A stretch of DNA of 64,000 nucleotides from an uncultured Lachnospiraceae bacterium (GCA_947167155.1 CAMVHB010000001.1:27047-91046), one strand, 5' to 3'; positions 47,564-57,714 are shown, counted from the stretch's first letter. Program-made: numbers and translations. Notes: generated by a model from the letters alone, not told the origin.

Positions 47564-48525
47564 GACTTATTCTCTTGAGCGTCTTCTTCCTCTTTGAAAT
47601 TGATTCTCTCTTCCTCAACAACGAGCGGCCTGTTCATAAGCCTCTTGTTCATATTCATTATGTATTCTCCTATCAGTCCTATAAAGAAGAGCTGGAGAGA
47701 GCCGAGGAAGAACATCCCGATCAGCATTGGCGCCATACCGGCTGAGAACCTGTCCCACCAGATAAGCTTCATGATGAGGTATACAAGTCCTATGCCAAGG
47801 CTTATCAGCGCAACTATCATTCCTATGAAGGTAGCTATTCGAAGACCTATCTTCGTATATGATGTAATAGAAAGCATTGCAGCATCATAGAGGGTCCAGA
47901 AATTGTTGTGGGTCTTTCCCGCACGCCTCTTCGGCTGCTCATATTCAATGGTTTTGATCCGAAAGCCAAGCTCCGCGACTATCCCGCGCAGGAAAGGCGT
48001 GGGATCGTGAAGATTCCGGAGGACCTCTATGAAATCCTTGTCATAAAGTCCGGAGCCCGTGAAATGCTCTATCTGCTCGACGTCCGAGAACTTCTTTACG
48101 AATTTGTAATAAAGGGACCGAAGGTGATAGATTAAAGGATTTTCCTTGCTCTTTGTCTTTACCCCTACGACTATCTTGTAGCCATCCTCCCATTCCTTCA
48201 GATATTTCGGAATGAGGTCGAGTGGATCCTGGAAATCACATACCATGGTAATGGTGCAGTCGCCGGTGGTCTGAAGCATTCCATAGAAGGGGGAATTGAA
48301 CTGTCCGAAATTCTTGGCATTGAAGATGGCCTTCACCTTCGGATTCTTCTCACAGATCTGCCGAAGCAGCGGACGGGTATTATCGGTTGAGGCATTGTCA
48401 ATGAATAATAACTCATAATCATACTGCGGCAGCTCCTTTTCAAAGAGCTCTGTCACAGCCTCGCTCATCGGAACGACATTCTCTTCCTCGTTGTAGCAGG
48501 GGATCATTACACTTATTTTTTTCAT
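47560..48525 (-). CDS. GT2 glycosyltransferase, DPM1/GtrB-like with two C-terminal TM
   Basis: KKISVMIPCYNEEENVVPMSEAV; MVCDFQDPLDLIPKYL; FFIGLIGEYIMNMNKRLMNRPLVV. Confidence 0.92.
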   Translation of the reverse strand: MKKISVMIPCYNEEENVVPMSEAVTELFEKELPQYDYELLFIDNASTDNTRPLLRQICEKNPKVKAIFNAKNFGQFNSPFYGMLQTTGDCTITMVCDFQDPLDLIPKYLKEWEDGYKIVVGVKTKSKENPLIYHLRSLYYKFVKKFSDVEQIEHFTGSGLYDKDFIEVLRNLHDPTPFLRGIVAELGFRIKTIEYEQPKRRAGKTHNNFWTLYDAAMLSITSYTKIGLRIATFIGMIVALISLGIGLVYLIMKLIWWDRFSAGMAPMLIGMFFLGSLQLFFIGLIGEYIMNMNKRLMNRPLVVEEERINFKEEEDAQENKS

Positions 48526-49454
48526 GATACTTCTTTCCTGACCCAGTCTATGGTTTCCTTTATCCCTTCTGAAAATGAATATGAGGGGACAAAACCTGTA
48601 TCCTCTGTCAAAGCGCTTATATCCGAAAACAGACTCATGACCTGGTTCTTTGAATAAGGTCTATCGCCTATGCCAAGAGGAAGAGCGGGATCTATCGCAT
48701 CCCGAAGTTCCTCCATATATTCACGGAGAGGTCTTTTTGTCCCGCTCCCGAGGCAGTAGGTCCTCCCATCCTTTCCCTTTTCTCCGAGAAGGAAAAGCGC
48801 GCGCCCTGCGTCCTTTGAATAAAGATAATCCCAAAGCTGTTCGCCCTTCGTAAGGGAGGGACGTTCTCCATTGAGGAGCGCTCTGATGGTCGACATTATC
48901 ATCGTGCCTTTTCCGTCGCAGGGGCCGTACACGGAAAGAATCCTTACCCAGACATGCCTTATTGACAATTGCCTTGCCCGAAGCCTGGTAAACTCATTCG
49001 CCGCAAGCTTTGCGATGCCGTAGCCGTTTTCCGGGAAGGCAGGAGTATCAGGAGAAAGCGCCCCCTCATGCCTTCCGTACTCAGCCTGCGAGCCGGTTCC
49101 CACAAAGACTTTTGCCCCTATCTTTGCGGCCACTTCAAGCGCATCCACAGAAAAGCCCACATTCATGAGCTGGCTTTTCACATCATTTCTTGCATCCTCC
49201 CCGAAGGTATCGGCCCAGCCCAGATGATAAAATGCGTCATATTTTTCCGGAAGGCTACTTACGATATCCGGAAGCTCTTTCAGTTCCGAAAGATCAAGTC
49301 CTACCGTCCTTACCAGCTTCGACTTTGGAATATTTGAAAGTCTCTTTGTATTCCTTCTTGTAACCGCAAGGACATTGACCCCGTTTTCAATAAGGCTTTC
49401 TATAAGGGCAGAGCCCACCGCGCCGGTCGGCCCCGTTATTATCGCGCCATTCAT
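48522..49454 (-). CDS. NAD-dependent epimerase/reductase (SDR), candidate CDP-sugar reductase
   Basis: GAIITGPTGAVGSALIESLIENGVNVLAVTR; YGIAKLAANEFTRL (YxxxK). Confidence 0.87.
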   Translation of the reverse strand: MNGAIITGPTGAVGSALIESLIENGVNVLAVTRRNTKRLSNIPKSKLVRTVGLDLSELKELPDIVSSLPEKYDAFYHLGWADTFGEDARNDVKSQLMNVGFSVDALEVAAKIGAKVFVGTGSQAEYGRHEGALSPDTPAFPENGYGIAKLAANEFTRLRARQLSIRHVWVRILSVYGPCDGKGTMIMSTIRALLNGERPSLTKGEQLWDYLYSKDAGRALFLLGEKGKDGRTYCLGSGTKRPLREYMEELRDAIDPALPLGIGDRPYSKNQVMSLFSDISALTEDTGFVPSYSFSEGIKETIDWVRKEVS

Positions 49455-49455
49455 A

Positions 49456-51291
49456 TCAGCCTTCCGGTACCAGAGGGATAAACATCAGCTTTTCAAGCTC
49501 CTCCCTCGGAAGGAAGGGCGCAAGATCCTCGAGCGGCGGACTTACAAGAGTGCCGTCCGCAAGCCTCTTAGTGCTGCTCTTCGGCTCCCACCTCTGGTCG
49601 GTATCGGTGAATATCTCCGTAAATACGGGACCTTTTGTTTCAAGCGCCCGATCCAGAGTCGCCTTGACCTCCTGATTGCTCCTTGCGCAAAAATAAGGGA
49701 AACCGAAGGCCTTCGCTATCTTTTCAAAATCAGGGAATGAGAGATCTCCGGATTCCGGACCGATCCCTACCCTTGAATGCTCTGAAAAGAGATTGGACTG
49801 GGTGATCCTGATCGAATGATAGCCACTGTTGTTTATTAGGAAGAGCTTGATCGGAAGACGGTTTGTGATCACGGTCTGAAGCTCCTGAAGGTTCATCATG
49901 ATACTGCCGTCGCCCTCAAGACAGATCAGATCTTTTCCTCCGATACTCCTGCACGCGCCTATCGCTGCAGGAAGACCGTAGCCCATGCTCGCTATCGCAC
50001 TGTTGTTGTGAAAGCGGGAATCCTTCTTTATGACCCAGGTCTGGTGACCGGCAACACAGCAGGCGCCGTTTGAGACCACTGTCATCATGCCTTCGGGAAT
50101 ATTTTGGCTTATGATATCAAAGGCAGCATAGACATTGGCGGCAACGCCTGTCTCCTTTTTCTGAGACGGCTGTACCACAGGATAGTTCTTTTTCCAGTCC
50201 GCACAGGTCTTTATCCACTCCTCTCCGTCAAAAACTTTTTCGGAAGCGAGGGAGTTCATTTTTTCCATAAAGTCCTTCGCATCCGCCCAGACGGGAACGT
50301 CGACATGAATGGTGTGTTTTTTCATCTCCGCCCTGTCGATGTCGACCATTATTACCTTTGCCTCGCGGGCCCAGGTCTTGAAATTGTAGCCTACCTGCCT
50401 TATTGAAATCCTCGTACCTATCGCAAGGATAAGGTCGGCATTCTGTATAGCCCAGTTTCCGGGACGGTCTCCCATATTGCCGGCACGACCGACATACAGG
50501 GGGTCGTCTGTCTCAACGAGATCGATCGCGTTCCAATATGTAACTACAGGGATATTGAGCTTCTTCTCAAGCTCCCTGAAAATATCATAGCCTCCTGAAA
50601 GCCTGATCCCGTAGCCTGCGTGAAGGACGGGGCGTTTTGCATTCCTTATCATTTCAAGGATGTCGTTTACTGTCTCATCAGAAACAGCAGGCGGAAGTAG
50701 CTTGTCGTCATCAGAAGGGTCATAGCCCTTGAGGTCATCGGTCTCTATAGTCGTCCCCTGGAAATTCACAGGGATATCTATCCATACGGGGCCGGGGCGG
50801 CCGGTAACAGCAAGATGCCAGGCCCTTTCAAGATGGTAACGGATGGTAAGCGGATCTTCTATCATGACAGCATATTTTGTCATCTCACGCGCTGCCTTTG
50901 TGATGTCATATTCCTGATCACCTACCGCGCGAAGGGGGAGCCCTTCCGTAAACTGCTCTGAGTAACGGGCCGTGGTGTCATAGCGCACCTGACCGCTTAT
51001 TATGAACATAGGGATCGAATCAAGCCAGCCGCAGCAAACGCCGGTAAGGGCGTTTGTGCCTCCGGGACCCGTGGTCACGCAGACCGCCGCGATCCTGTTC
51101 TCGTAACGGGCGTAGGCTTCAGCCGCAATTGCACAGGCCTGCTCGTGATGGTTGTATGTGACATGAAGGCCGTCCTTATGCCCGAGGGCATCATTGAGAT
51201 GCATGGCCCCTCCGCCAACAACGGAGAATACGTCTGTCACTCCCATTTTTACAAGAAAATCAGCGACATAATCCGCAAGCCTTATCTTCAT
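49456..51291 (-). CDS. TPP-dependent acetolactate-synthase-like enzyme, candidate YerE-type branched-sugar synthase
   Basis: HHEQACAIAAEAYAR catalytic Glu region; TGPGGTNALTGV; GDGSIMMNLQELQTVITNRLPIKLFLINN TPP motif; sits beside rfbH/rfbG. Confidence 0.85.
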   Translation of the reverse strand: MKIRLADYVADFLVKMGVTDVFSVVGGGAMHLNDALGHKDGLHVTYNHHEQACAIAAEAYARYENRIAAVCVTTGPGGTNALTGVCCGWLDSIPMFIISGQVRYDTTARYSEQFTEGLPLRAVGDQEYDITKAAREMTKYAVMIEDPLTIRYHLERAWHLAVTGRPGPVWIDIPVNFQGTTIETDDLKGYDPSDDDKLLPPAVSDETVNDILEMIRNAKRPVLHAGYGIRLSGGYDIFRELEKKLNIPVVTYWNAIDLVETDDPLYVGRAGNMGDRPGNWAIQNADLILAIGTRISIRQVGYNFKTWAREAKVIMVDIDRAEMKKHTIHVDVPVWADAKDFMEKMNSLASEKVFDGEEWIKTCADWKKNYPVVQPSQKKETGVAANVYAAFDIISQNIPEGMMTVVSNGACCVAGHQTWVIKKDSRFHNNSAIASMGYGLPAAIGACRSIGGKDLICLEGDGSIMMNLQELQTVITNRLPIKLFLINNSGYHSIRITQSNLFSEHSRVGIGPESGDLSFPDFEKIAKAFGFPYFCARSNQEVKATLDRALETKGPVFTEIFTDTDQRWEPKSSTKRLADGTLVSPPLEDLAPFLPREELEKLMFIPLVPEG

Positions 51292-52664
51292 TCTATGACC
51301 TCCTCTATAAGCCTTGCCATATAGGAAAGCTTGTCCTCGTTCATTCCGGGATAGACGCCTATCCAGAAGGTATCGTTCATTATCCTGTCTGTGGTCGTAA
51401 GTTCGCCCGAAACCCGATAGGCCTCAGTATCCCTTATCTGATCAAAGGCCGGATGGCGGGTCAGGTTTCCGCTGAAAAGGAGCCGGGTCTGGACATTGTG
51501 ATCTTCAAGATATCTCGTAACAAGGTCTCGCGTGATCAAAGTCCCGTCATGCTTCTTTGCGCCCTCCCTGACAGTAATGAGAAAGCCGAACCATGAAGGC
51601 TCTGAATTCTTTGCGGGCTCGGGAAGGATCATTTTTTCATCAACTCCGGGGATTTTTGAAAGCTTTTCTTTAAGGAACTTCCAGTTCTTCCTTCTTTCCT
51701 CGATAAAGGAAGGGAACTTCTTCAGCTGCTCAACGCCGATCGCCGCCTGCATATCGGTGACCTTCAGGTTGTAGCCTAGATGCGAATAAACATATTTGTG
51801 GTCATAGCCATGGGGCAAAGTTCCGTAGTCGCCGTCAAACCTGTGCCCGCAGAAATTGTCGTGACCACTCGGGCAGATGCAGTCGCGCCCCCAGTCCCTG
51901 TAGGAAAGTATAAGCCTGTGAAGTAGGGGATCGTTTGTATATACTGCACCGCCCTCTCCCATTGTCATGTGATGGGGAGGATAAAAGCTTGAGGTTCCTA
52001 TGTCTCCCCAGGTACCGGTATATTTCGTTGTGCCGTCTATCGTATATTTCGAGCCGAGGGCGTCGCAGTTGTCCTCAACAAGCCAGAGCGAATGTCTGTC
52101 GCAGAAGGCCTTTACAGCCGAAAGATCAAAGGGATTCCCGAGGGTATGGGCTATCATGACGGCCTTTGTCTTTTTTTCGTCGTAAGCCTCTTCAAGCTTC
52201 GTAACATCGATATTGTACTGTGGTATCGAAACATCCACGAATACGGGAACGGCACCGTACTGCAATATAGGCGTCACGGTCGTCGGGAAACCGCAGGCTA
52301 CCGTGATGACCTCGTCCCCCTTTTTGATCCTCCGCTCTTTGAGTTCCTGTGCTGTAAGCACCGAAAAGGCTATAAGATTCGCAGACGAGCCGGAATTTAC
52401 GAGGTGGCAGAATTTCACGCCTATCCATTCTGAAAAGCTCTTTTCAAAGAGGTCTGAGAAGCGCCCTGTTGTAAGCCAGAAGTCGAGTGCAGAGTCAACG
52501 AGAGACTGCATCTCCTTCTCATCATAGACCCTTCCGCCGTAACCTATACGGTCACCCTCGTGAAACTCCTTTGTGTTTGACGGCTCCCTGAATTCGTGAT
52601 AAAAATCTTTGACGAGACCCTTTATATCATTCCTTGCCTCTTCTTCATTATTCCATTTTCCCAT
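51288..52664 (-). CDS. rfbH: CDP-4-keto-6-deoxy-D-glucose 3-dehydrase (E1), PMP/[2Fe-2S]
   Basis: VACGFPTTVTPILQYGAVPVFVDV; SFYPPHHMTMGEGGAV (His replacing PLP Lys); RDWGRDCICPSGHDNFCGHRF Fe-S motif C-X1-C-X7-C. Confidence 0.94.
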   Translation of the reverse strand: MGKWNNEEEARNDIKGLVKDFYHEFREPSNTKEFHEGDRIGYGGRVYDEKEMQSLVDSALDFWLTTGRFSDLFEKSFSEWIGVKFCHLVNSGSSANLIAFSVLTAQELKERRIKKGDEVITVACGFPTTVTPILQYGAVPVFVDVSIPQYNIDVTKLEEAYDEKKTKAVMIAHTLGNPFDLSAVKAFCDRHSLWLVEDNCDALGSKYTIDGTTKYTGTWGDIGTSSFYPPHHMTMGEGGAVYTNDPLLHRLILSYRDWGRDCICPSGHDNFCGHRFDGDYGTLPHGYDHKYVYSHLGYNLKVTDMQAAIGVEQLKKFPSFIEERRKNWKFLKEKLSKIPGVDEKMILPEPAKNSEPSWFGFLITVREGAKKHDGTLITRDLVTRYLEDHNVQTRLLFSGNLTRHPAFDQIRDTEAYRVSGELTTTDRIMNDTFWIGVYPGMNEDKLSYMARLIEEVIE

Positions 52665-53703
52665 AAAATACCTCTATCTCTCTGTCCATCTCAGAGGGAA
52701 TGTCCCCTCCGTCAAAATAAACTCTTGACCATTCAACTGTTTTTTCAACTGCTTCTTTAACGCTCCATACCGGCTTCCAGGAAAAGGTCTTCTTCAGCCT
52801 TGAGCAGTCAAGCTTCAGAAAATTCGCTTCATGAGGTCCGTTGTCAGATTCAGCTCTCCACGAAAGTCCTCTCCCCCATGACTCACAGAACATGTCGCAG
52901 AGTTCTCCTGTTGTGATGCAGTCCCTTTCATCAGGTCCCACGTTGTAAAAGCCTGCCACTTCATGGTCTTCATACTGCGCCTTCACTATCAAAAGGTAGG
53001 CGTAGAGCGGCTCGAGAACATGCTGGTAGGGACGGGTGGAATTGGGATTTCTTACTATTATCTCTTTCCCCTCTCCTGCTGCCCGGACTGCATCGGGGAT
53101 GATCCGATCCGGCGAAAAATCCCCGCCGCCTATGACATTTCCGGCGCGCGCGGTTGAGACTGGGATATCTCTCTCCCTGAAAAAGGAATTTATATAACTA
53201 TGGGTCACAAGCTCGGAGCAGGATTTGCTGTTCGAATAAGGGTCGTAGCCGTCCAGCGGTTCGTTTTCCCGATAGCCCCACTCCCATTCATTATTCTTGT
53301 AGACCTTGTCCGTAGTCACATTGAGGATCGAACGGACTGAGTCTGAAAGCCTTGCGCATTCAAGGATGTTCACGGTCCCCATCACGTTTGTTTCGTAGGT
53401 ATAGACTGGATCCTTGTAGGACTCCCGGACAATAGGCTGGGCCGCAAGATGCATGACGATCTCGGGTGAGAAGTCTGAAAATGCCTTCTTCAGTGACTCA
53501 AGATCCCTTACGTCGCCGATCACAGAATCCATCTTGTTTGAAACCCCGGAAAGCGAAAAGAGATCGGGCTTCGTCGGCGGCTCAAGTGAATAGCCTCGCA
53601 CTATCGCGCCGTGAGTCACTAGAAGCCTTGAGAGCCACGAGCCCTTGAAGCCCGTATGCCCTGTAATAAATATCCTTTTTCCTTTGAACCAGTCAAGAAA
53701 CAT
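52648..53703 (-). CDS. rfbG: CDP-glucose 4,6-dehydratase; start MFLDWFKGKR
   Basis: FKGKRIFITGHTGFKGSWLSRLLVTHGAIVRGYSLEPPT; YSNSKSCSELVTHSY. Confidence 0.95.
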   Translation of the reverse strand: MFLDWFKGKRIFITGHTGFKGSWLSRLLVTHGAIVRGYSLEPPTKPDLFSLSGVSNKMDSVIGDVRDLESLKKAFSDFSPEIVMHLAAQPIVRESYKDPVYTYETNVMGTVNILECARLSDSVRSILNVTTDKVYKNNEWEWGYRENEPLDGYDPYSNSKSCSELVTHSYINSFFRERDIPVSTARAGNVIGGGDFSPDRIIPDAVRAAGEGKEIIVRNPNSTRPYQHVLEPLYAYLLIVKAQYEDHEVAGFYNVGPDERDCITTGELCDMFCESWGRGLSWRAESDNGPHEANFLKLDCSRLKKTFSWKPVWSVKEAVEKTVEWSRVYFDGGDIPSEMDREIEVFYGKME

Positions 53704-53704
53704 A

Positions 53705-55042
53705 TCAGTTGATCCTCTTCCAAAAATCAAAAACCTGAAGTATTGAAATGTAGCCTGCAACCACAAAGGCTGTGATCACAAGGGGCCGATAATCGATCAC
53801 CTTTTTCCCTTCCTCCTCCACTCGCTTCGCCTCGTGAACGAGTACTGAAATAATGACAAAGATCAACGAAAAATAAGTGAAGATAGAGGTGCGGTAGCCT
53901 GACGCATATATCGTCGGGGAGAAGCCCATGACTGCTGTAGTGGCAAAGCCTATAACAAAGACTATGACATTCAAAAAGCCCTTTGCCTGGTCGTCACGAA
54001 AGGCCACAAGTATCGCGAATGAAAGGAAGATAAGCATGAGCCCACCGCAAAGCAGGACGTTCATGGTATTGGGATCTGAAAAATGGACTTCGTACACATC
54101 GCTCGTGACAAAGACCACAGGATAAACGAGATGTATCGCAAAAAGGAATACCGTAGGCAGAACGCATACGATCTTTGATATGATGTGCCTTGCCCTTTTC
54201 AGCGAAATGAATGCAAGAACAGCCGTAAAGATAATGAAGATCGCGTTCGGTGAAGTCACAAATATCTTGACGCAGCGGTTGATCCCGAGATAAAGCCTCC
54301 TTACGATAGAAAGCGTTTCATAGCCCTCAAAAAATCTGACCTCTATCGACGCCCTCGCCCTTAAGCCCGGAGACATCATGATGATCGCAATATTGAGCAC
54401 CCCAAGAATGACTGCGAAGAGGATAAGGAGAAGTTTCTTTCTGTCGACAGTCTTCTTAAGGAACATGACAAAGGCCTCGTATATGAAGACGCATATCATG
54501 AGAACGGCAAGAAGCTCGTGGTTTGAAGCGATAAGCATGGAAAGATAGAAAAGCACGAGAATATACCACTTCATCTTTTCTGAATTCAAAAGCCTCTTGA
54601 AAAGCCAGAAGGTAAGAAGCCCGAAGAATACCGGCCATACATATGTCATAGTCGTGCATATCCAGCCGGCCTCGGACTGCTGAAGTACGGGATATAGAGT
54701 CAAGAGGAAAAACGCAAGATATTTCTCGCTCCCCTTTGCGTCAGTAATTTCCGTAAGGAAAAAGGGCATCAGGGAAACAAAGATAATGTCAAGAAGCATC
54801 CAGACAGTGGGCGCCTTCAGTATAAAGTAGCCTATGAACTCCTGGATATATCTTGATGACCAGGCATAGTACCTGAAGCTCACCCATTCAAATGCGGAAT
54901 AGCCGGAGTTTAGCTCTATGTTCAAAGCATCATCATAAAGATCCGTCCTCATGAAAAGGTGCATTATGATGACTCCTAGGACAAAAACAGCATATATCAC
55001 AAGCCACTGAATATTCTGTTTTTTCAGAAGAGAATTCTTCAT
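53705..55042 (-). CDS. Polytopic membrane protein, DUF6056-like
   Basis: About 11 hydrophobic segments; DLYDDALNIELNSGYSAFEWVSFRYYAWSSRYIQEFIGYFIL near the N-terminus resembles DUF6056/GT-C-type proteins. Confidence 0.7.
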   Translation of the reverse strand: MKNSLLKKQNIQWLVIYAVFVLGVIIMHLFMRTDLYDDALNIELNSGYSAFEWVSFRYYAWSSRYIQEFIGYFILKAPTVWMLLDIIFVSLMPFFLTEITDAKGSEKYLAFFLLTLYPVLQQSEAGWICTTMTYVWPVFFGLLTFWLFKRLLNSEKMKWYILVLFYLSMLIASNHELLAVLMICVFIYEAFVMFLKKTVDRKKLLLILFAVILGVLNIAIIMMSPGLRARASIEVRFFEGYETLSIVRRLYLGINRCVKIFVTSPNAIFIIFTAVLAFISLKRARHIISKIVCVLPTVFLFAIHLVYPVVFVTSDVYEVHFSDPNTMNVLLCGGLMLIFLSFAILVAFRDDQAKGFLNVIVFVIGFATTAVMGFSPTIYASGYRTSIFTYFSLIFVIISVLVHEAKRVEEEGKKVIDYRPLVITAFVVAGYISILQVFDFWKRIN

Positions 55043-55144
55043 GATCATTCCTTTGGGCAGAGCAATTTTGTTATCAACAGGCAATCTCAATTATGATACT
55101 TCTCCCGCCTGCTTTAGTCAAACCCTTTCCACCCTCAGACAGCG

Positions 55145-55172
55145 TTGACAAGCGAAGTTTAGCTGATATAAA
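55145..55172 (+). promoter_or_regulatory. Promoter of the GT-C-like gene
   Basis: TTGACA, 16-nt spacer, TATAAA. Confidence 0.7.
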
Positions 55173-55213
55173 ATTAGCTTTGATTATGCAATTTGAAGGA
55201 GCAAAGCATACTA

Positions 55214-56893
55214 ATGAGAGTTCTTTTTGAAAAGATCAGATATACCTTTTTCAGATATCCTTTTCTTCTGTATTTACTGCTCTTTCTCCTTTATTTTTCA
55301 CTGGAATATCTTCTTATTGGGTCGCCGTGGTTCCCTACTGACGAGCTTGACATAATGATTGCCGGCCGGGATATGGTGGATGGTTATCAGCTCTATACGG
55401 ATTATTCCTCCCAGCATATGCCGTTTTCCTATTACATGAGCGCCTTCTTTGCTTCCTTGGGGGCAAGGACAGTTTCCCTCCAGCGGATATGTTTCTTTTT
55501 ATTCTACGCCCTCATGTGGACCCTCATGGTCTTTTTCTACGGAAAGACCGAAAAGAAGCGTGCTGTAGCACTTTTCCCCATACTTTTCATCTTTGTCTCC
55601 TGCTCCTACGACTTTGGTCCGGCTATCCTCTCAGAACAGATCGCGGGAATAGGCTTTTCCTTCCTCTTCCTTGAATTTTTGCAGTTCTACAGGACCCACG
55701 AGCTTCGATTAAGAAATTATATAATAATATCATGGTCCGTCCTGCTTACCTTCGGCACCATGTTCATCTCGGCCTTCGGTCTTTTCGTGATAGCCGTTGC
55801 AGTCCTTATTCTCGAGATATACTGGGAGATAAGAAAAAAGGAAAGCTTCATAAGATGGCTCCTTCGGATGATAAAAAGATATCTTCTTCTTGTCGTTTCC
55901 ATTCTCATCCCCTGGGTCATCATGGTCATATATTATGCCGCAAACAATTTGCTTGGTATGGTCTTCTTTTCGGCCTATACCTACAACCGCGATATCTATT
56001 CAAAATATAACGGTAGCTTCGGGAGCGATATAGGGGCTGCGGTAAGGGACGGTTTTTTAAGCATATTCAGAAACCTATCCCTGGACGTAAAGACTCTTAT
56101 GAATCCGGAAAGCAAGATAGACTTCGCACGCGCCGGATTTTTCATTATGCTCTTCATATTACTCATCTGTTTCCTCATATTTGCTGCGATCAGGATCAGC
56201 CTCTTTGTTTCGGTTATTTCATTTTTGTTCCTTGTGGCGCTCTCAGTAAGAGGGGTCATGTTTCAAAACTCCTTCCACAGCGGAACCCCCTATATGATCC
56301 TTTGCCTTTTTGCCGCGCTGTTTTTTGGAAATGCGGTATTTGTCCGGTGGAAACGGAAAAAGGCTTTTGCTGCTTTATTGAGGGTTGCCTCCCTTCTTTC
56401 CATAGCTTATATGGCGGTCTTTTATGTAAGGCTTGCGGATTTTGACGCCCCCACCTACAAGGAGGGCGATATCGCCGCGGCGGAAGCTATAGCTGCCCTG
56501 ACTGACAAGGGAGAACCCGTATGGATCAATACCTTTATGCTTGATCTTGATATGAACGCGGATCGTCCCATGATCTGGAATATCGGGATCACGCCCTGGG
56601 GATGGGAGGCTATGTCAGATGATGTCTTTCCACTGCTCAGGGAAACCCCTCCCAGAGTCATCGTTTTTAACCCCGGTCATACTGTATGGGTTTATTCCAT
56701 GGACGAATATGCGCCGGAGCTTATCGATTTCGTGGATGAAAACTACAAAAATCTCCACTCGAAATATATCAAGGCTTATACGCCGGAAACCGCCCTTTCT
56801 ATAAGTGAGGACTACGGCGAATATCCCTCATATATATATGTGCGAAACGACTATTATGACGAAGCGGTAAAGAAACTTGAAGCTGGAAAATAG
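55214..56893 (+). CDS. Polytopic GT-C-like membrane glycosyltransferase
   Basis: WFPTDELDIMIAGRDMVDGYQLYTDYSSQHMPFSYYMSAFFASLGARTV; early acidic DE motif and multiple TM typical of GT-C/PMT-type proteins. Preferred ATG at 55214 rather than TTG at 55193. Confidence 0.7.
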   Translation: MRVLFEKIRYTFFRYPFLLYLLLFLLYFSLEYLLIGSPWFPTDELDIMIAGRDMVDGYQLYTDYSSQHMPFSYYMSAFFASLGARTVSLQRICFFLFYALMWTLMVFFYGKTEKKRAVALFPILFIFVSCSYDFGPAILSEQIAGIGFSFLFLEFLQFYRTHELRLRNYIIISWSVLLTFGTMFISAFGLFVIAVAVLILEIYWEIRKKESFIRWLLRMIKRYLLLVVSILIPWVIMVIYYAANNLLGMVFFSAYTYNRDIYSKYNGSFGSDIGAAVRDGFLSIFRNLSLDVKTLMNPESKIDFARAGFFIMLFILLICFLIFAAIRISLFVSVISFLFLVALSVRGVMFQNSFHSGTPYMILCLFAALFFGNAVFVRWKRKKAFAALLRVASLLSIAYMAVFYVRLADFDAPTYKEGDIAAAEAIAALTDKGEPVWINTFMLDLDMNADRPMIWNIGITPWGWEAMSDDVFPLLRETPPRVIVFNPGHTVWVYSMDEYAPELIDFVDENYKNLHSKYIKAYTPETALSISEDYGEYPSYIYVRNDYYDEAVKKLEAGK

Positions 56894-56914
56894 GTTTTCC
56901 GGAGGTGTTATGAT

Positions 56915-57694
56915 ATGAAGGTTGTTCTTCTTGCAGGCGGTTTTGGAACAAGGATAGGTGAAGAGTCAATTTACAGGCCAAAGCCCATGGTCGAGATAGG
57001 CGACGATATGCCGATACTCTGGCACATCATGAAGGAGTATTCCTATTACGGATTCAATGAATTCATAATATGCGCGGGCTACAAGCAGGAATATATCAAA
57101 AACTGGTTCAATGATTATTTTCTTCGTGTCAGCGATGTGACCTATGATTTCACTGAAGGAAATAATATGATAGTCCACAATTCCCACGCGGAGAAATGGA
57201 AGGTCACGGTAGTGGACACAGGTCTTAATACCATGACTGGAGGGCGCGTAAGGCGTATCCGCCCCTATGTCGGTGATGAGACCTTCATGCTCACCTACGG
57301 CGATGCTGTATGTGATGTCAATATCCTTGACCTCCTTGCATTTCACAGGGAGCACAAAAAGACAGCGACTCTCACCGCTGTGATCCAGGCTCAGGAAAAG
57401 GGCGTCCTTGACATCAACGAGGTCGGCGCCGTCCGTTCCTTCAGGGAGAAGAGGTCTTCTGACGGAACCCCGATAAACGCGGGCTATATGGTCCTTGAGC
57501 CAAAGATCTTTGATTATCTTCAGGACGACTCTACCGTCTTTGAAAAGGTGGCCCTCGAAGAGCTTGCGAAGGAAGGGGAGCTCATGAGCTTCCGGCACAA
57601 GGGTTTCTGGCAGTGCATGGATTCCGTGAGGGAAAGAGATATCCTGAAAAAAATGTGGGAGACCGGAAGGGCTCCATGGAAAAAGTGGGACTGA
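56915..57694 (+). CDS. rfbF: Glucose-1-phosphate cytidylyltransferase
   Basis: MKVVLLAGGFGTRIGEESIYRPKPMVEIGDDMPILWHIMKEYSYYGFNEFIICAGYKQEYIKNWF. Confidence 0.96.
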   Translation: MKVVLLAGGFGTRIGEESIYRPKPMVEIGDDMPILWHIMKEYSYYGFNEFIICAGYKQEYIKNWFNDYFLRVSDVTYDFTEGNNMIVHNSHAEKWKVTVVDTGLNTMTGGRVRRIRPYVGDETFMLTYGDAVCDVNILDLLAFHREHKKTATLTAVIQAQEKGVLDINEVGAVRSFREKRSSDGTPINAGYMVLEPKIFDYLQDDSTVFEKVALEELAKEGELMSFRHKGFWQCMDSVRERDILKKMWETGRAPWKKWD

Positions 57695-57714
57695 AACAGT
57701 CCCGCTTTTTTTCT

